From: Pseudomonadota bacterium | GTDB lineage: Bacteria; Myxococcota_A; Polyangia; Polyangiales; Polyangiaceae | Assembly (NCBI GenBank): GCA_023418705.1 | Contig: JAEZYZ010000294.1 | Span: forward strand, 1 to 40,872 | Length of the DNA: 40,872 bases | Direction of reading: 5' to 3' | Shown: positions 16,985 through 28,244 of the stretch, in pieces | How the letters are laid out: the number at the start of each line of letters is the position of its first letter | Numbering within the stretch: position 1 is the first letter of the stretch | Position numbers and translations under genes: made by a program | The notes under the pieces: generated by a model | What the model was told of the DNA's origin: nothing | The model's database searches: none | What the model saw: only the letters and a program-made list of their open reading frames with translations

Positions 16985-19633
16985 TCAACGCGAGGCTCGA
17001 TCCGAGCAGCCGCCGGACGCGGAGGCAGCGCTGAACAGCGGCGCTTCGCCGCGCGCGATGCGCTCGAGCTCGTCGGGCACGCCGGTGCGCAGCAACCGCC
17101 AGCGCCAGCCGTGGGCGGCCGCAGCGTCGAGGCGGGTGTCGTCGCTCGTGCCGCTCAAGGTGAAGGGCGTATTGATTTGCCGGTAGCCCAAGGCGCGCAG
17201 CGCAAACCCCCAACCACCGGCGAGCTTGGAAGTGTACGCGCGGGTCAGCCACAGGCGGCCGCTGCCGGCCACCCTTCCCTCGTCCAGCCAGGTCGCGTTC
17301 AGGTCCGCGTTGAGCTCGGGACCGCGCACCTTCAAGTGGCGCACGCGGTGCCAGCCCGGCTGAAACTCGTAGGCGAACGTCGCCCAGTCGACGGGGTGGC
17401 GGCTCGGCGTGTTCGTCGCGACATCCGGCAGCACCAATCGGCCGCTGCGGACCCACCCGTCCACACGGCCCGAGAGCCCGGCCGGCGACAGCGTGAGGGC
17501 GATCCGCGCCGTGCCGTGGCCCAGCTCGACGAGGTTCTGCAGGTCGGGAAAAACGTTCAACACCCGCCCCGCGTCGCGTGCGCCGAGGTCCGCGGTGATC
17601 CGGGTCGTGACGCCCGCGTGCTCGACGCGGCCCTGCGCCCGCCCGACGCTCGTGTCGAGCGCCACTCGATCGAGCACCAGGCGCTCGCCCTTTACGCGAT
17701 AGTCGGCAGCGGCGGAATGAATGGCCACCGCATCCAGGCACACCGGCGCATCCGGCGGCGCTGACCAGCGCCCCCCGGAGAGCGCGATGTGGCCGGAGAC
17801 CTCTTGCACCGGCTCGGTCGCCGTGCCGCGCAGATCGGCGGTCAGCTCGAGCCGACCGTCGAGCACGCCCGGCAAGGCTGCGGTGAAGCGTCGGACGTCC
17901 GCGGGCACGACACGGAGCCGAGCGCGATGGGTCTCGTCGCTCCAGTCGATCTCACCCTCGACGGTCCCGATCTCCGCGTCGACCCGAAGCTCGCTCAGCC
18001 GGCCCTTGGCGCCGTCGACCGCGATGTCCGCCGACGCCTGGCGGATCGAGAGGGCGTCGGGCAACCCCTCGGTCGCCACGGGCAGCGCCCACAGCGCATC
18101 GCTGAGCGCGAGCTGGCCGCTCAGCACCGGCGATCGCCGCGCCGAGGCCTGGACCCGAAGGGTGCCGTCGATCCTCCCGCGCTCGAAGCCGCCCGGCACG
18201 AGCTGCCCCAGGCGTCGCGCGTCCAGCTTCGAGATCCGAAGCTCGGCGCGCTGCCCGGACGGGGTGACGTGGGCTTGCCCTCGCAGCCGCCCCTGATCGC
18301 CGTCGAGGTCGACCTCGCTCAGACCGAGCGCCTCCTCTCCGCCGCGCCGTCGATAGTCGAACCGGGCCGAGGCGCGCCGGAACGAGAGATCGTCGGTGCC
18401 GACCGGCGGACGGACCCGCAGGTTCTTCGCCGTGATCGTCCCGCGCGCCCACACGTCCTCGGACGTCACGTCGAGCGCGCCCTCGATCTCGATCTGCTTC
18501 GAGCCGGGGTGCTCCGCCTGCCGCAGGTGCTGCAGGATTCGATCTTGTCCGACCACGCGCCGCAAGGCGCGCAGGTCGTCGAACCGCAAACGGAGGCGAA
18601 CGGCGCCGCCCTCGCCGGTCGGCGCGAAGCTGCCTTCGGCCGAGTACCCCTCGGCGGTGGCTCGAAAGCGCTGCGCTCGCACGCCCGCCGGCGTGCGGGC
18701 GAGATCGAGCGCGAGCGAGCTGAGCTCGAGCTTCGGCGCAGGCCCCGGCAGCGTGAGCGCCACGTGCTTCAGCTCGACGCGACCAAGCCCTGTCACGCCC
18801 CCTGCTGGCAGCAGCAGCCCCTCGATCGATCCCTCGACGTGGGCGCTGGCCGCGTCGAAGGCGAACCCCTCCGGCAGGTCGCGCGCGACCTCGGCCAGCA
18901 TCGAGTGCAAGAGCCTCCCGCGGAGCCGCATCGACCCGGACAGCGCCATCGAAGACCCGTCGCCCCCGAAGCGCAGCTCCGCGCTGGAGCGCGACGCGCC
19001 GGTGTCGGTCTCCAGCACGACCTCGTCGAGCCGAAGCCGCGTGGGATCCAGGTTCCCGCGCGCCGTCACGGCCGCGCGCTCGGCGCCCCGGCGGAGCGCG
19101 CCCGAGAGTCGTACGTCAAACTCCCCCGGCGCCTCGGCCTCGGCGGTGAACACCGCGGCCGACAGCCGCACCGCTGCGCCGTTGCTTCGAATCGTCAGGT
19201 CGAGATCGCGCGCGGAGACGTCCTCGATGCCGGCGTCGGCGAGCTCACGAACCAGCTCCGCGGGCGGCGGGCCGCTCGCTGGCCCCTGATCCGCGTGCCA
19301 CACCGCTCGGACGCCCTCGAGCCCGAAGGCGCGGGGCTTCGGCCCGCCAGGCGCGAGCAGGTCGAGCCAGTCGAACCGCACGCGCACATGGCGGGCGGCG
19401 AACGCCGCGCCCCCAAGGACGACGCCCTCCAGCTCGAGGCCCTCGGGGGTGAGCGCCACGTGAGCGACGGACGTCGGCTGCCCCAGCTCTCCGGCGATCT
19501 TTGCTTCGACGACCGACCGCAGACCGCGCTGAGCGAGGTCCAGCAGCGGGTCACGGGAGCCCACGCCCACCGCCGCCAAAGCGAGCAGGATGACGCACAT
19601 TGTGCGCATCGAAATGCGATGAACGAGCTTCAT
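16985..19633 (-). CDS. Large AsmA/TamB-like envelope protein
   Basis: An 882-residue protein with one N-terminal membrane segment (TMCVILLALAAVGVG) and a long periplasmic part made of repeating beta-strand units such as LRLRFDDLRAL, LRISKLDARRLGQ, ITADLGARDAG and IALTLSPAGLSGRVDG. The pattern is that of AsmA-like/TamB-like (repeating beta-groove) proteins, which bridge inner and outer membrane and are linked to phospholipid transport or outer-membrane homeostasis. The final 250 residues (VNLS-like strands, GRLWLTRAYTSKLAGGWGFALRALGY) resemble the end of such proteins. ATG 19633 is followed by a basic residue and His, then the anchor. It is a single-gene unit, convergent with the ATPase and divergent from mntP. 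The exact subfamily is uncertain. Confidence 0.75.
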   Translation of the reverse strand: MKLVHRISMRTMCVILLALAAVGVGSRDPLLDLAQRGLRSVVEAKIAGELGQPTSVAHVALTPEGLELEGVVLGGAAFAARHVRVRFDWLDLLAPGGPKPRAFGLEGVRAVWHADQGPASGPPPAELVRELADAGIEDVSARDLDLTIRSNGAAVRLSAAVFTAEAEAPGEFDVRLSGALRRGAERAAVTARGNLDPTRLRLDEVVLETDTGASRSSAELRFGGDGSSMALSGSMRLRGRLLHSMLAEVARDLPEGFAFDAASAHVEGSIEGLLLPAGGVTGLGRVELKHVALTLPGPAPKLELSSLALDLARTPAGVRAQRFRATAEGYSAEGSFAPTGEGGAVRLRLRFDDLRALRRVVGQDRILQHLRQAEHPGSKQIEIEGALDVTSEDVWARGTITAKNLRVRPPVGTDDLSFRRASARFDYRRRGGEEALGLSEVDLDGDQGRLRGQAHVTPSGQRAELRISKLDARRLGQLVPGGFERGRIDGTLRVQASARRSPVLSGQLALSDALWALPVATEGLPDALSIRQASADIAVDGAKGRLSELRVDAEIGTVEGEIDWSDETHRARLRVVPADVRRFTAALPGVLDGRLELTADLRGTATEPVQEVSGHIALSGGRWSAPPDAPVCLDAVAIHSAAADYRVKGERLVLDRVALDTSVGRAQGRVEHAGVTTRITADLGARDAGRVLNVFPDLQNLVELGHGTARIALTLSPAGLSGRVDGWVRSGRLVLPDVATNTPSRHPVDWATFAYEFQPGWHRVRHLKVRGPELNADLNATWLDEGRVAGSGRLWLTRAYTSKLAGGWGFALRALGYRQINTPFTLSGTSDDTRLDAAAAHGWRWRLLRTGVPDELERIARGEAPLFSAASASGGCSDRASR

Positions 19634-19861
19634 GCCGAGCGCTCGAAGCCTCCCCTCCGAGTGGCTCCGAGTCTGGCAGCCTCAGGTCACCTCGCAAGCA
19701 TTTCCTGCCAACGCATCGCGACATCCGAGCGATGGCTCGGCCCGTCGCCGGGCGACCCAGCGCGTGCCCGATGATCTCACGTCGCCTTGAACGTCCGGCA
19801 CGCCAACGTAGGCTAGCGGCGACCGGCGATGCGCCGCGCTGGTGCCCGCCATTTCGTCGAC

Positions 19862-20431
19862 ATGGACCTCGCTTCGATCTTCGCTCTGGCCCTTGGCCTG
19901 GCCATGGACGCCACGGCGGTCGCAGCCGCGCGGGGTCTCGCGGCGACGCGGCTCCGGCCTGGCCATGTCGCGCTGATGGCGCTGCTCTTCGGCGGGTTTC
20001 AGGCGCTCATGCCGATCGGTGGCTTTTGGCTGGGCACCGCCTTCGGCGCGCTGGTCAGGGACTGGGACCATTGGGTCGCGTTCGTGGTGCTGGGATCGAT
20101 CGGGGCGAAGATGCTCTGGGAGGCGCGCGCCCGCCCGACCGAGCATCGACGCTCGGACGACGTCCTCTTCGACCTGCGAACGCTGCTGCTGCTCGCGATC
20201 GCGACCAGCATCGACGCTCTGGCTGCTGGGGTGACCTTGCCCTGGCTCGGCGCCCCGCTGCTGCTCTCCTTGACCGTCATCGGCGGTGTGACGGCGGTGG
20301 CGACGGCTCTCGGAGCCTTCGCCGGCCGCCGCTTCGGCCGCGCCATCGGGGGCCAGCTGGAAGGCTTGGGCGGCGTGTTCCTGATCGGCCTGGGAACGAA
20401 GATCCTGATCGAACACCTCGGACTCATCTGA
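19862..20431 (+). CDS. mntP: MntP-like manganese efflux pump
   Basis: 189 residues, six membrane segments, the usual MntP size. Characteristic acidic membrane motifs are present in both halves: LGLAMDATAVAAARG in TM1 and IATSIDALAAGV in TM4, with WDHWVAFVVLGSIGAKML between, closely following E. coli MntP (GMSMDAFAASIGKG, WNHWIAFVLL, TSLDAMAVGV). The protein exports Mn(II) across the inner membrane. ATG 19862 matches the family start; ATG 19829 would add 11 polar residues. I looked for a yybP-ykoY Mn riboswitch in the 228-bp upstream region and did not see its conserved core. It converges on the carbonic-anhydrase-like gene. Confidence 0.9.
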   Translation: MDLASIFALALGLAMDATAVAAARGLAATRLRPGHVALMALLFGGFQALMPIGGFWLGTAFGALVRDWDHWVAFVVLGSIGAKMLWEARARPTEHRRSDDVLFDLRTLLLLAIATSIDALAAGVTLPWLGAPLLLSLTVIGGVTAVATALGAFAGRRFGRAIGGQLEGLGGVFLIGLGTKILIEHLGLI

Positions 20432-20488
20432 CGGGCGGGGCGATCATTGCCGCGCGCAGGCTCCGGGTTTCGACGGAGACCAAGTGCG

Positions 20489-21052
20489 TCAGGCGTCCTG
20501 CAGCAACCGGATCCTTCCGGAGCGTTCATCCAAGTGCGCCGCGACCACCGACGCCTGAACGTCGATCACCTTCGAGCGTAGGTCGTGCGCCATCCGGACC
20601 GCATGGGCCCGCGCCAGAAACGACGACGCGTCGTCGGGCTCGTCGGTGTGACGAACCAGGTGAGCGGCCGTGGCGTCGAGCGCCGTCAACGTCTGGGGCT
20701 GGCTGCGATCCACGGCGGCGGCGCACGCCGCGCACGGCGTGTGCCCGATCACCAGGAACAGCTCGATCCCGTACTGATGGCTCGCGAACAAGGCGCCAGC
20801 AGCTTCGGCCTCCCCCACCACGTTGGCGGCCGACTGCAGCACGTAGAGCGCGCCGGGCTCGAGATCGAACATCCGCTCCGGCACGACACCAATGTCGGAG
20901 CAGACGAGAACGGCGGCGAAGGGGTGGCGACGTTCGACCGCGGCGCGCTTCTGCCAGCGCTGAGCCGCGGTGTCCCGAGACGAAACGTAGCGGCCATTCC
21001 CAAGCAGCAATCGATCCAAGAGCTGCTTCGCGATCCTCTTCGATGAGCTCAT
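20489..21052 (-). CDS. Beta-carbonic-anhydrase-like protein lacking the dyad arginine
   Basis: 187 residues of beta-carbonic anhydrase fold. The zinc ligands are visible: C51 in LVCSDIG, H104 and C107 in VIGHTPCAA; D53 of the Asp-Arg dyad is also kept. In active enzymes this motif reads CSDSR, but here R is Gly55 and S is Ile54. The RNxAN-type strand is also changed (LQSAANVV), and GHxxCG is GHTPCA. The protein may therefore bind zinc but hydrate CO2 poorly, or act as a bicarbonate/CO2 sensor or partner. ATG 21052 is preceded by GAGGGG, rather far at about 12 nt. It is divergent from the SulP-DAB operon 1.2 kb away, which links it to inorganic carbon handling. Confidence 0.8.
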   Translation of the reverse strand: MSSSKRIAKQLLDRLLLGNGRYVSSRDTAAQRWQKRAAVERRHPFAAVLVCSDIGVVPERMFDLEPGALYVLQSAANVVGEAEAAGALFASHQYGIELFLVIGHTPCAACAAAVDRSQPQTLTALDATAAHLVRHTDEPDDASSFLARAHAVRMAHDLRSKVIDVQASVVAAHLDERSGRIRLLQDA

Positions 21053-21190
21053 TGAACTTTATCCCCTCGACGTCATCCCTCTGCTGAGTCCGAACCCTCC
21101 GTCGCGGACGGAGATCGCGGCGTGCCGACCGCGTTCTGGGCGCGCCGCCCTCGGGGCGCCCCACCTCGAGCTCACCGCACTCATGACCAA

Positions 21191-21219
21191 CGTATTTCAA
21201 TCCTCATGACAGACGTCAA
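21191..21219 (-). promoter_or_regulatory. Possible sigma-70-type promoter for the carbonic-anhydrase-like gene
   Basis: On the minus strand TTGACG (21219-21214) is followed by a 17-nt spacer and AATACG (21196-21191), which keeps three of six -10 consensus positions. It lies about 140 nt before the start codon at 21052, in an AT-rich patch of an otherwise GC-rich window. Confidence 0.25.
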
Positions 21220-21312
21220 GCATATGAGTCGATTAGACATTGGTAGCTTGTCGTTCTCTCCCTCCCCAGAAATTGCTTGCACAATCCTCCGACCTGCGGC
21301 AGTTACTGCCTC

Positions 21313-21714
21313 GTGAGACGGCGAACGCGGCCAGCTCGAGGAGCTCCCCGAGGTTTTGGCCCGGCCTACGCTATCGCCGCGCTCGCCCTGAGCATCGCCA
21401 CATGGTGGTTGTTGGGGGGGCAGAATGTGACCCCGGAGCTCTGGTCCCGAGCGCCCGGGGTAGTAACCGCCCTCGAGCCGAGTGAACCGGGGCCGTTGGC
21501 GGCGGCTGAAGGGGAAGGCTCGCCCATCGACCCAGAGAGCGCGGTCGGGGGTGAAGCGGATCCGGAAGACTCGAGCGAGCTCGTGCTCTTCGACCGGCAG
21601 TCGAGCTGCTTCGACGACACCCTTCAGGCCGGATTTCAGGCAAAATCCGCGATTTTTTCGTCACAGGTCCGCTATCGATCACCGCTCGAAGCGCGCGCAC
21701 CTCCCCGCGCGTGA
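21313..21714 (+). CDS. Doubtful small membrane-anchored protein
   Basis: From GTG 21313 the frame reads as an Arg-rich cytoplasmic start (RRRTRPARGAPRG), one membrane helix (AYAIAALALSIATWWLLGG), then an acidic Glu/Pro/Ala/Gly stretch ending in DSSELVLFDRQSSCFDD. That order is typical of a single-pass membrane protein, so the frame may be real. Against it: no ribosome-binding site, an ending out of character (SSQVRYRSPLEARAPPRA), and a terminator-like hairpin with six Ts at 21630-21658 inside the frame. It may be the remnant of a gene whose true end has been lost. No family is recognised. Confidence 0.3.
   Translation: MRRRTRPARGAPRGFGPAYAIAALALSIATWWLLGGQNVTPELWSRAPGVVTALEPSEPGPLAAAEGEGSPIDPESAVGGEADPEDSSELVLFDRQSSCFDDTLQAGFQAKSAIFSSQVRYRSPLEARAPPRA
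21630..21658 (+). terminator. Intrinsic-terminator-like hairpin with T-run
   Basis: CGGATTT (21630-21636) pairs perfectly with AAATCCG (21643-21649) over a 6-nt loop and is followed by six Ts at 21653-21658. It is oriented to stop plus-strand transcription, about 590 nt before the SulP start. It could end a short upstream transcript or act as an early terminator in a long leader. Confidence 0.5.
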
Positions 21715-22243
21715 GGGATCGCAAGCGCGGTCCTGGGTCGCGCGGCATGACCGCGCTCGCTCGGCGCCCGAGCGTTGCGCGGTGATCGCGCAGACGGCAT
21801 CGATCCCTTGCCTTGTCGAAGGGTCGAAGCAAGCCTGCAGCTAGCAACCCTGGTCGCGAAAAACCCGGGTCCACCTGCAGCGCCAAGCCGTGAAGTCGGG
21901 AGAGGATTTCCCGACCCGTCGGGGCCTCGAGGCTGACGACGAAGCCGTGCTTCAGAGCGATCACCGGGTTTGGGGCGAGCTGTCTCACCCCGACCAATAA
22001 TCGTTTTTCACAGCGACAAGCCGCGAACGTCATTGGGCGTTTTCGAAATAAGATCCCCATTCGGGAGGGGTCCATTCGCGGATCGCGCGCCTGTCCAAAC
22101 CAACGGATCAGCGCTCTGGCCACGCTCGCCGATTCCGGCGACGCGACAGTGCTCGAGCTGCGACTCGTGTCCAGCCTCCACGGCCGTTTGGCACAGGTGC
22201 TGTCTCGCCCGTCGTCACCCCAGTTTTATCTCGAGATCATGTC

Positions 22244-23931
<1,688 letters not shown>

Positions 23932-23932
<1 letters not shown>

Positions 23933-26880
23933 TGCTCAGCGCGTCCCCGAGCCCCAGGCGCTCGGCGAGCGCCGAGCCCGACGATCTCGTCGCCGCCCTG
24001 CAAGCCGCGGCGCGCCTGCTGCCCACTCAAGGGCCGATCGGCGTGTTCGTGCACCACAACGTGCTGCATGCCTTCGAGCACCAGCGCTTCGAGGACGCGG
24101 TCGCCACGGCGAGCGCGATCTATGGCGCGGAACCCTACCTGACCGAACGAGCCTTCGCCGAGCACCTCGCGACCGGCCGGATCCGCGAAGCCGATCTGAG
24201 GGCCGTGCTCGACGCATACGGCCCGGACCCGGCGCAACACGCCTTCCCCGGGGGCCCCCGCGTGCGCGATCTGTGGGAGCTTCGATTGCGCCACCTGTTC
24301 GAGGTCCCGCGGGGCGCGGCGCTCGACTGGCTGCTCGAAGAGACGCCCGCGCTCCGGACGATCGACCCGGCGGTCTCCGAGCTCGGTCGCGCCAAGCTCC
24401 GGCAATCGGCCGAGCGGGCCGCCGGCAGCCCGGCGCTCGTCGACTTCGAGGAGCGCCTGCTGCGAGCGCTCTGGGAAAGGCTCGACGAACACGCGCCACG
24501 CCTGGATCCGGAGCGGGATCCGGTGCGCCCGCGCGACCGCGTGCTGGCGGCGCTCGAGGTCGACACTGACGAGCTGGTGCACCCGCTGCTGATTCGAGTC
24601 TGCGCTGCCTTCGTCGACCAGGGCGTCGCCTATTGGACCATGCCCGAGCGCGACCGCGGGCTGTGGCCGGCCTTCCGATCCTTGTACGCGCAGGCCGCTC
24701 CACCGCCCGATCGTTGGCTCTCTGGTCTGCCGAGGGTGCTCGCCACGCTCCCGGAAGACGCCGAAGCTGCGGTGCGGGTGCTGCTCGACGAGCTGCAGGT
24801 TCTGCCGAGCCAACGTGCCGAGCTCATCCAGCAATCGCTGCTCGCGCTCAGGGGCTGGGCCGGCCTGATCCGTCGGCTCGAGGAGCAGCCCGGGAGCGCT
24901 CCGGTCGATCGTGTGCCCGCCAAGTTGATGGACTTTCTCGCGCTGCGGCTGGTGCTCGAACGCCAGGCGATCGCGTTCGTGCTGCGGGAGCACGTCGGAC
25001 CGCGGACGGGCTTCGACGCGCTGTCGAGCCTGCGGCGGCCGCCAAGCTCGGGCGTCGACCGCTCGGCGATCTACGAGGCCTTCGTGCTGGCCCAGCTCGC
25101 CGGGCTCGGACCGGACACGTTCGAAGAGCCCGAGCGAGCTCGGGCCTTCCTCCGCCTCACGATCGAGCTCGACGCTCTGACCCGCCGCCACCTGCTGCAC
25201 CTCGCCTACGAACGACGGCACCGGATCGAGGTGCTGGACGCGCTCTTGAATCACGCCCGACTCGGCACCGCGAAGCAGCAGGCGCCCCGTGTGCAGGCCA
25301 TCTTTTGCTTCGATGAGCGGGAGGAGTCGCTGCGTCGCCACCTCGAGGAGACATTTCCGAGCATCGAAACCTTCGGATACGCGGGGTTCTTCGGCGTCGC
25401 GATGGCCTATCAGGGTGTGCACGACGCCCGCCCGCGTCCGCTGTGTCCCGTCGTGGTCACGCCGAAACACCTGGTGGTCGAAGAAGCCATCCATCCAGAC
25501 GCCCACGCCGCGAGCAAGACGACCGAGCGCCTGCGGGGCAGGGTGACGCAGGCGGCTCGGGTCGGGAGCCGCACGCTGGTGCGCGGCGGGCTCGTGGCCA
25601 CCACCCTGGGCCTCGCCTCGACCCTGCCCTTGCTCGGCCACAGCCTGTGGCCCCGCACCGCCGAGCGGCTCGCCCGCGCCCTGGGCGGCACCAGCAAGCC
25701 CCTGCACACCCGCCTGCGCATCGAGCGGCCGGCAACGGAAGCCGAGCCTGACGCGGACGGCTACCTCCACGGCTTCTCCGTGCCCGAAATGGCCACCATC
25801 GTGGAAGGCGTTCTAAAAACGATCGGGCTGACGGACGCCTTCGCCCCGCTGGTCCTGGTCGTCGGCCACGGCTCTTCCAGCCTCAACAACCCGCACGAGT
25901 CGGCGCACGATTGCGGAGCGACCGGCGGCGGCCGAGGTGGCCCGAACGCGCGGGCGTTCGCCTGCATGGCCAATCATCCCCAGGTTCGGGAGCTGCTGGC
26001 AGCTCGTGGCCTGGCGATCCCGCAAGATACCTGGTTCGTCGGCGGCTTCCACAACACCTGCGACGGCGCCGTGATCTACTACGACGAGCCCTGCGTGCCT
26101 GAGGGCCGGCGCGCACAGCTGCAGGAGCTTCAGGCCGCCATCGAGGTGGCCCGCCAGCTCGACGCGCACGAGCGCTGCCGGCGCTTCGAGGCCGCCGACC
26201 CCGGCTCGGGTGCCGACGCCGCGCTGGCCCACGTGGAGGCGCGAGCGGTGGACCTGGGACAACCACGCCCCGAGTACGGGCACGCCACCAACGCGGTCTG
26301 CATCGTCGGCAGGCGAGAGCGAACGCGCCGGCTGTTCCTCGACCGGCGGGCGTTCTTGGTAAGCTACGATCCCACCACCGATCCGGCGGGTGAGATCCTG
26401 GCTCCCCTGCTGCTCTCCGCCGCGCCCGTGGGGGCCGGGATCAACCTCGAGTACTACTTCAGCTTCGTCGATCCGAAGGTCTACGGCGCCGGCACCAAGC
26501 TGCCGCACAACGTCGTCGGGCTGGTCGGGGTCATGGACGGGCACGCCTCGGACCTGCGCACCGGGCTGCCGTGGGAGATGGTGGAGATCCACGAGCCGGT
26601 CCGCATGCTGACCGTCATCGAGGCCGAGCCCGAGACGCTGGTCGCCATCGTCGAGCAGCACCCGCCGATCGCCAGGCTGGTGTTGAACGAGTGGCTGCAG
26701 CTCGTGGCCTGGAGCCCCAGCACGGGTCACATGAGCGTGTTCGAGGAGGGGCGGTTCGTCCCCTACCAGGCAGAGAGCGAACGCCTCGTGCGGGCAGCGT
26801 CGTCCCTCGATCACTACCGCGGCAAGCGCGAACACCTGGCGAGCGCTCGCATCGACCCCGAGCCGAGGCTGAAAGCGTGA
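23932..26880 (+). CDS. dabA: DabA (DUF2309) inorganic carbon uptake subunit
   Basis: 982 residues of the DabA/YbcC-like UPF0753 family, the cytoplasmic zinc-containing, beta-carbonic-anhydrase-related subunit of DAB complexes. DAB couples vectorial CO2 hydration to the proton or sodium gradient carried by DabB. Catalytic-site residues are seen: C459 and D461 with R463 in IFCFDEREESLRRH, H646 in VVGHGSSSLNNP and C661 in SAHDCGATGGG. The His-to-Cys spacing of 15 equals that in Halothiobacillus DabA2 (H524, C539). Unlike the carbonic-anhydrase-like neighbour, the Asp-x-Arg dyad is intact here. ATG 23932 overlaps the SulP stop, and the upstream extension of the frame is a SulP shadow. The stop overlaps the dabB start by one base. 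Confidence 0.95.
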
Positions 26881-28244
26881 TGAACGAGGCCATCCTGAGC
26901 GTCTGTCTGCTGCTGGTCGTGGCGGCTCCCTTCGCGAGCTTCTGTGCGATCGTCGTGCCGGTCTGGACCGGACACCCCTTGAGCGAGCGCCTGACGCGGT
27001 CGCTGGTCGGGGGGGCCTTCGCGTCGGCGACGCTGGCAGCGCTGGTGGCCACCGGGCTGTCGCTCGGCTCGGACGCCGCCGTGACTCGCCTTGCCGTCGG
27101 TCATTGGTTCGCGGTCGGAAGCTATGCCTTCACGCTCGAGCTGACGCTCGATCGTCTGTCCGGTCCGCTGGCGGTGCTGGCCGCGGGGCTCGTGGGCGTG
27201 GTGGCCGCGTTCTCGAGCCGCTACTTGCACCGGCAAGCAGGGTTCACCCGCTTTCATGCCCTGCTGTGTCTGTTTGGCGGTGCCATTCAGCTGGTGATCC
27301 TGGCCGGCAGCTTGGATCTGATGTTCGTTGGCTGGGAGCTGGTAGGGGTAAGCTCCGCGCTGCTGATCGCGTTCTTCCACGAGCGCGCCACCCCGGTTCG
27401 GCATGGGCTCCGGACCTTCCTGATCTATCGAACGTGTGACGTCGGGCTCTTGACGGCCATCATTTGGCTGCACCACACCACCGGCAGCGTTCGACTGAGC
27501 TCCACGGATCCGGGATTCGCCGTCCTGGTGGCGTCGCCCGGGCGCGCCACGCTGGTGGGCCTGCTCCTGCTCTGGGCGACCTTGGGCAAATCGGCCATGC
27601 TGCCCTTCGGGGGCTGGCTGCCCCGCGCGATGGAGGGACCGACCCCGTCGAGCGCCATCTTCTACGGCGCCCTCTCGGTCCACTTGGGCCCCTACCTCCT
27701 GCTCCGCGCAGCACCCGTCTTCGAAGCGTCGCCGGTCGCCAGCGCCGCGCTGATCGCGGTCGGGGCCAGCACGGCGCTGCACGCCACCGTCGTGGGGCGC
27801 GTTCAGACCGACATCAAGAGCGCGCTCGCCTACGCCACCATGACGCAGCTCGGCTTGATCTTCGTGGAGATCGGGCTCGGCCTGCGCGTCCTCCCGGTGA
27901 TCCACATCATGGGTCACGCCTGCCTCCGCACCCTGCAGATCCTGCGCTCACCGAGCGCTTTGCACGACCATCACCAGCTCGAGAACGCCATCGGCTGCCC
28001 GCTGCCGCGCACCGGCGGACATCTGGAGCGGTGGATCCCACGCCGGTTGCAGCTCTGGCTCTATCGCCACGCGCTGGAGCGGGGCTACCTGGACGCCTTC
28101 TTGAACGACCAGATCGTCGAGCGTTTGCTGCGCGGCTTGCGGCGCCTGGATGCCCTCGAGGAGGCTTGGGTCGCCTTGCTGGGCGGAGCTTCGAAACCCC
28201 AGCCCTCCGAGCAGCCGCTCGAAGGGCCAGGAGTGGTCCGATGA
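26880..28244 (+). CDS. dabB: DabB, NuoL-like proton/sodium-conducting subunit
   Basis: 454 residues with about 12-13 membrane segments of the antiporter-like NuoL/MrpA/DabB family. Key residues of the ion path are kept: E153 in VGWELVGVSSALL (TM5), K237 in LGKSAMLPFGGWLPRAMEGPTPSSA (TM7), K313 in VQTDIKSALAYATMTQLG (TM8), and a TM10-11 His region (IHIMGHACLRTLQIL). A cytoplasmic amphipathic tail follows (ERWIPRRLQLWLYRHALERGY). In DAB complexes this subunit conducts cations that drive CO2 capture by DabA. The start overlaps dabA by 1 nt and the stop overlaps the next gene by 4 nt (ATGA). It has the features expected of the energy-coupling subunit. Confidence 0.92.
   Translation: MNEAILSVCLLLVVAAPFASFCAIVVPVWTGHPLSERLTRSLVGGAFASATLAALVATGLSLGSDAAVTRLAVGHWFAVGSYAFTLELTLDRLSGPLAVLAAGLVGVVAAFSSRYLHRQAGFTRFHALLCLFGGAIQLVILAGSLDLMFVGWELVGVSSALLIAFFHERATPVRHGLRTFLIYRTCDVGLLTAIIWLHHTTGSVRLSSTDPGFAVLVASPGRATLVGLLLLWATLGKSAMLPFGGWLPRAMEGPTPSSAIFYGALSVHLGPYLLLRAAPVFEASPVASAALIAVGASTALHATVVGRVQTDIKSALAYATMTQLGLIFVEIGLGLRVLPVIHIMGHACLRTLQILRSPSALHDHHQLENAIGCPLPRTGGHLERWIPRRLQLWLYRHALERGYLDAFLNDQIVERLLRGLRRLDALEEAWVALLGGASKPQPSEQPLEGPGVVR

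Larger units (their letters stand above)
21053..22243. other. 1.2-kb gene-poor divergent region before the inorganic-carbon operon
   Basis: The region contains a locally AT-rich patch (about 21185-21250) suitable for promoters of the carbonic-anhydrase-like gene, one doubtful small membrane-protein frame (21313-21714) and a terminator-like hairpin inside that frame. From about 21720 to 22243 no frame on either strand has a convincing start or protein-like composition. The length suggests lost genes or a long untranslated leader for the SulP-DAB operon. Confidence 0.4.

Noticed and set aside
19634..19861. Possible yybP-ykoY manganese riboswitch before mntP
   Set aside because: I looked for the conserved core and pairing elements and did not find them.
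20461..20478. Terminator between mntP and the carbonic-anhydrase-like gene
   Set aside because: Only a 5-bp stem (CTCCG/CGGAG) with an 8-nt loop and no T-run; too weak to call.
21371..22123. 250-codon minus-strand frame in the gene-poor region
   Set aside because: Arg/Pro/Ser-rich with no signal, motif or ribosome-binding site; looks like random open frame in GC-rich DNA.
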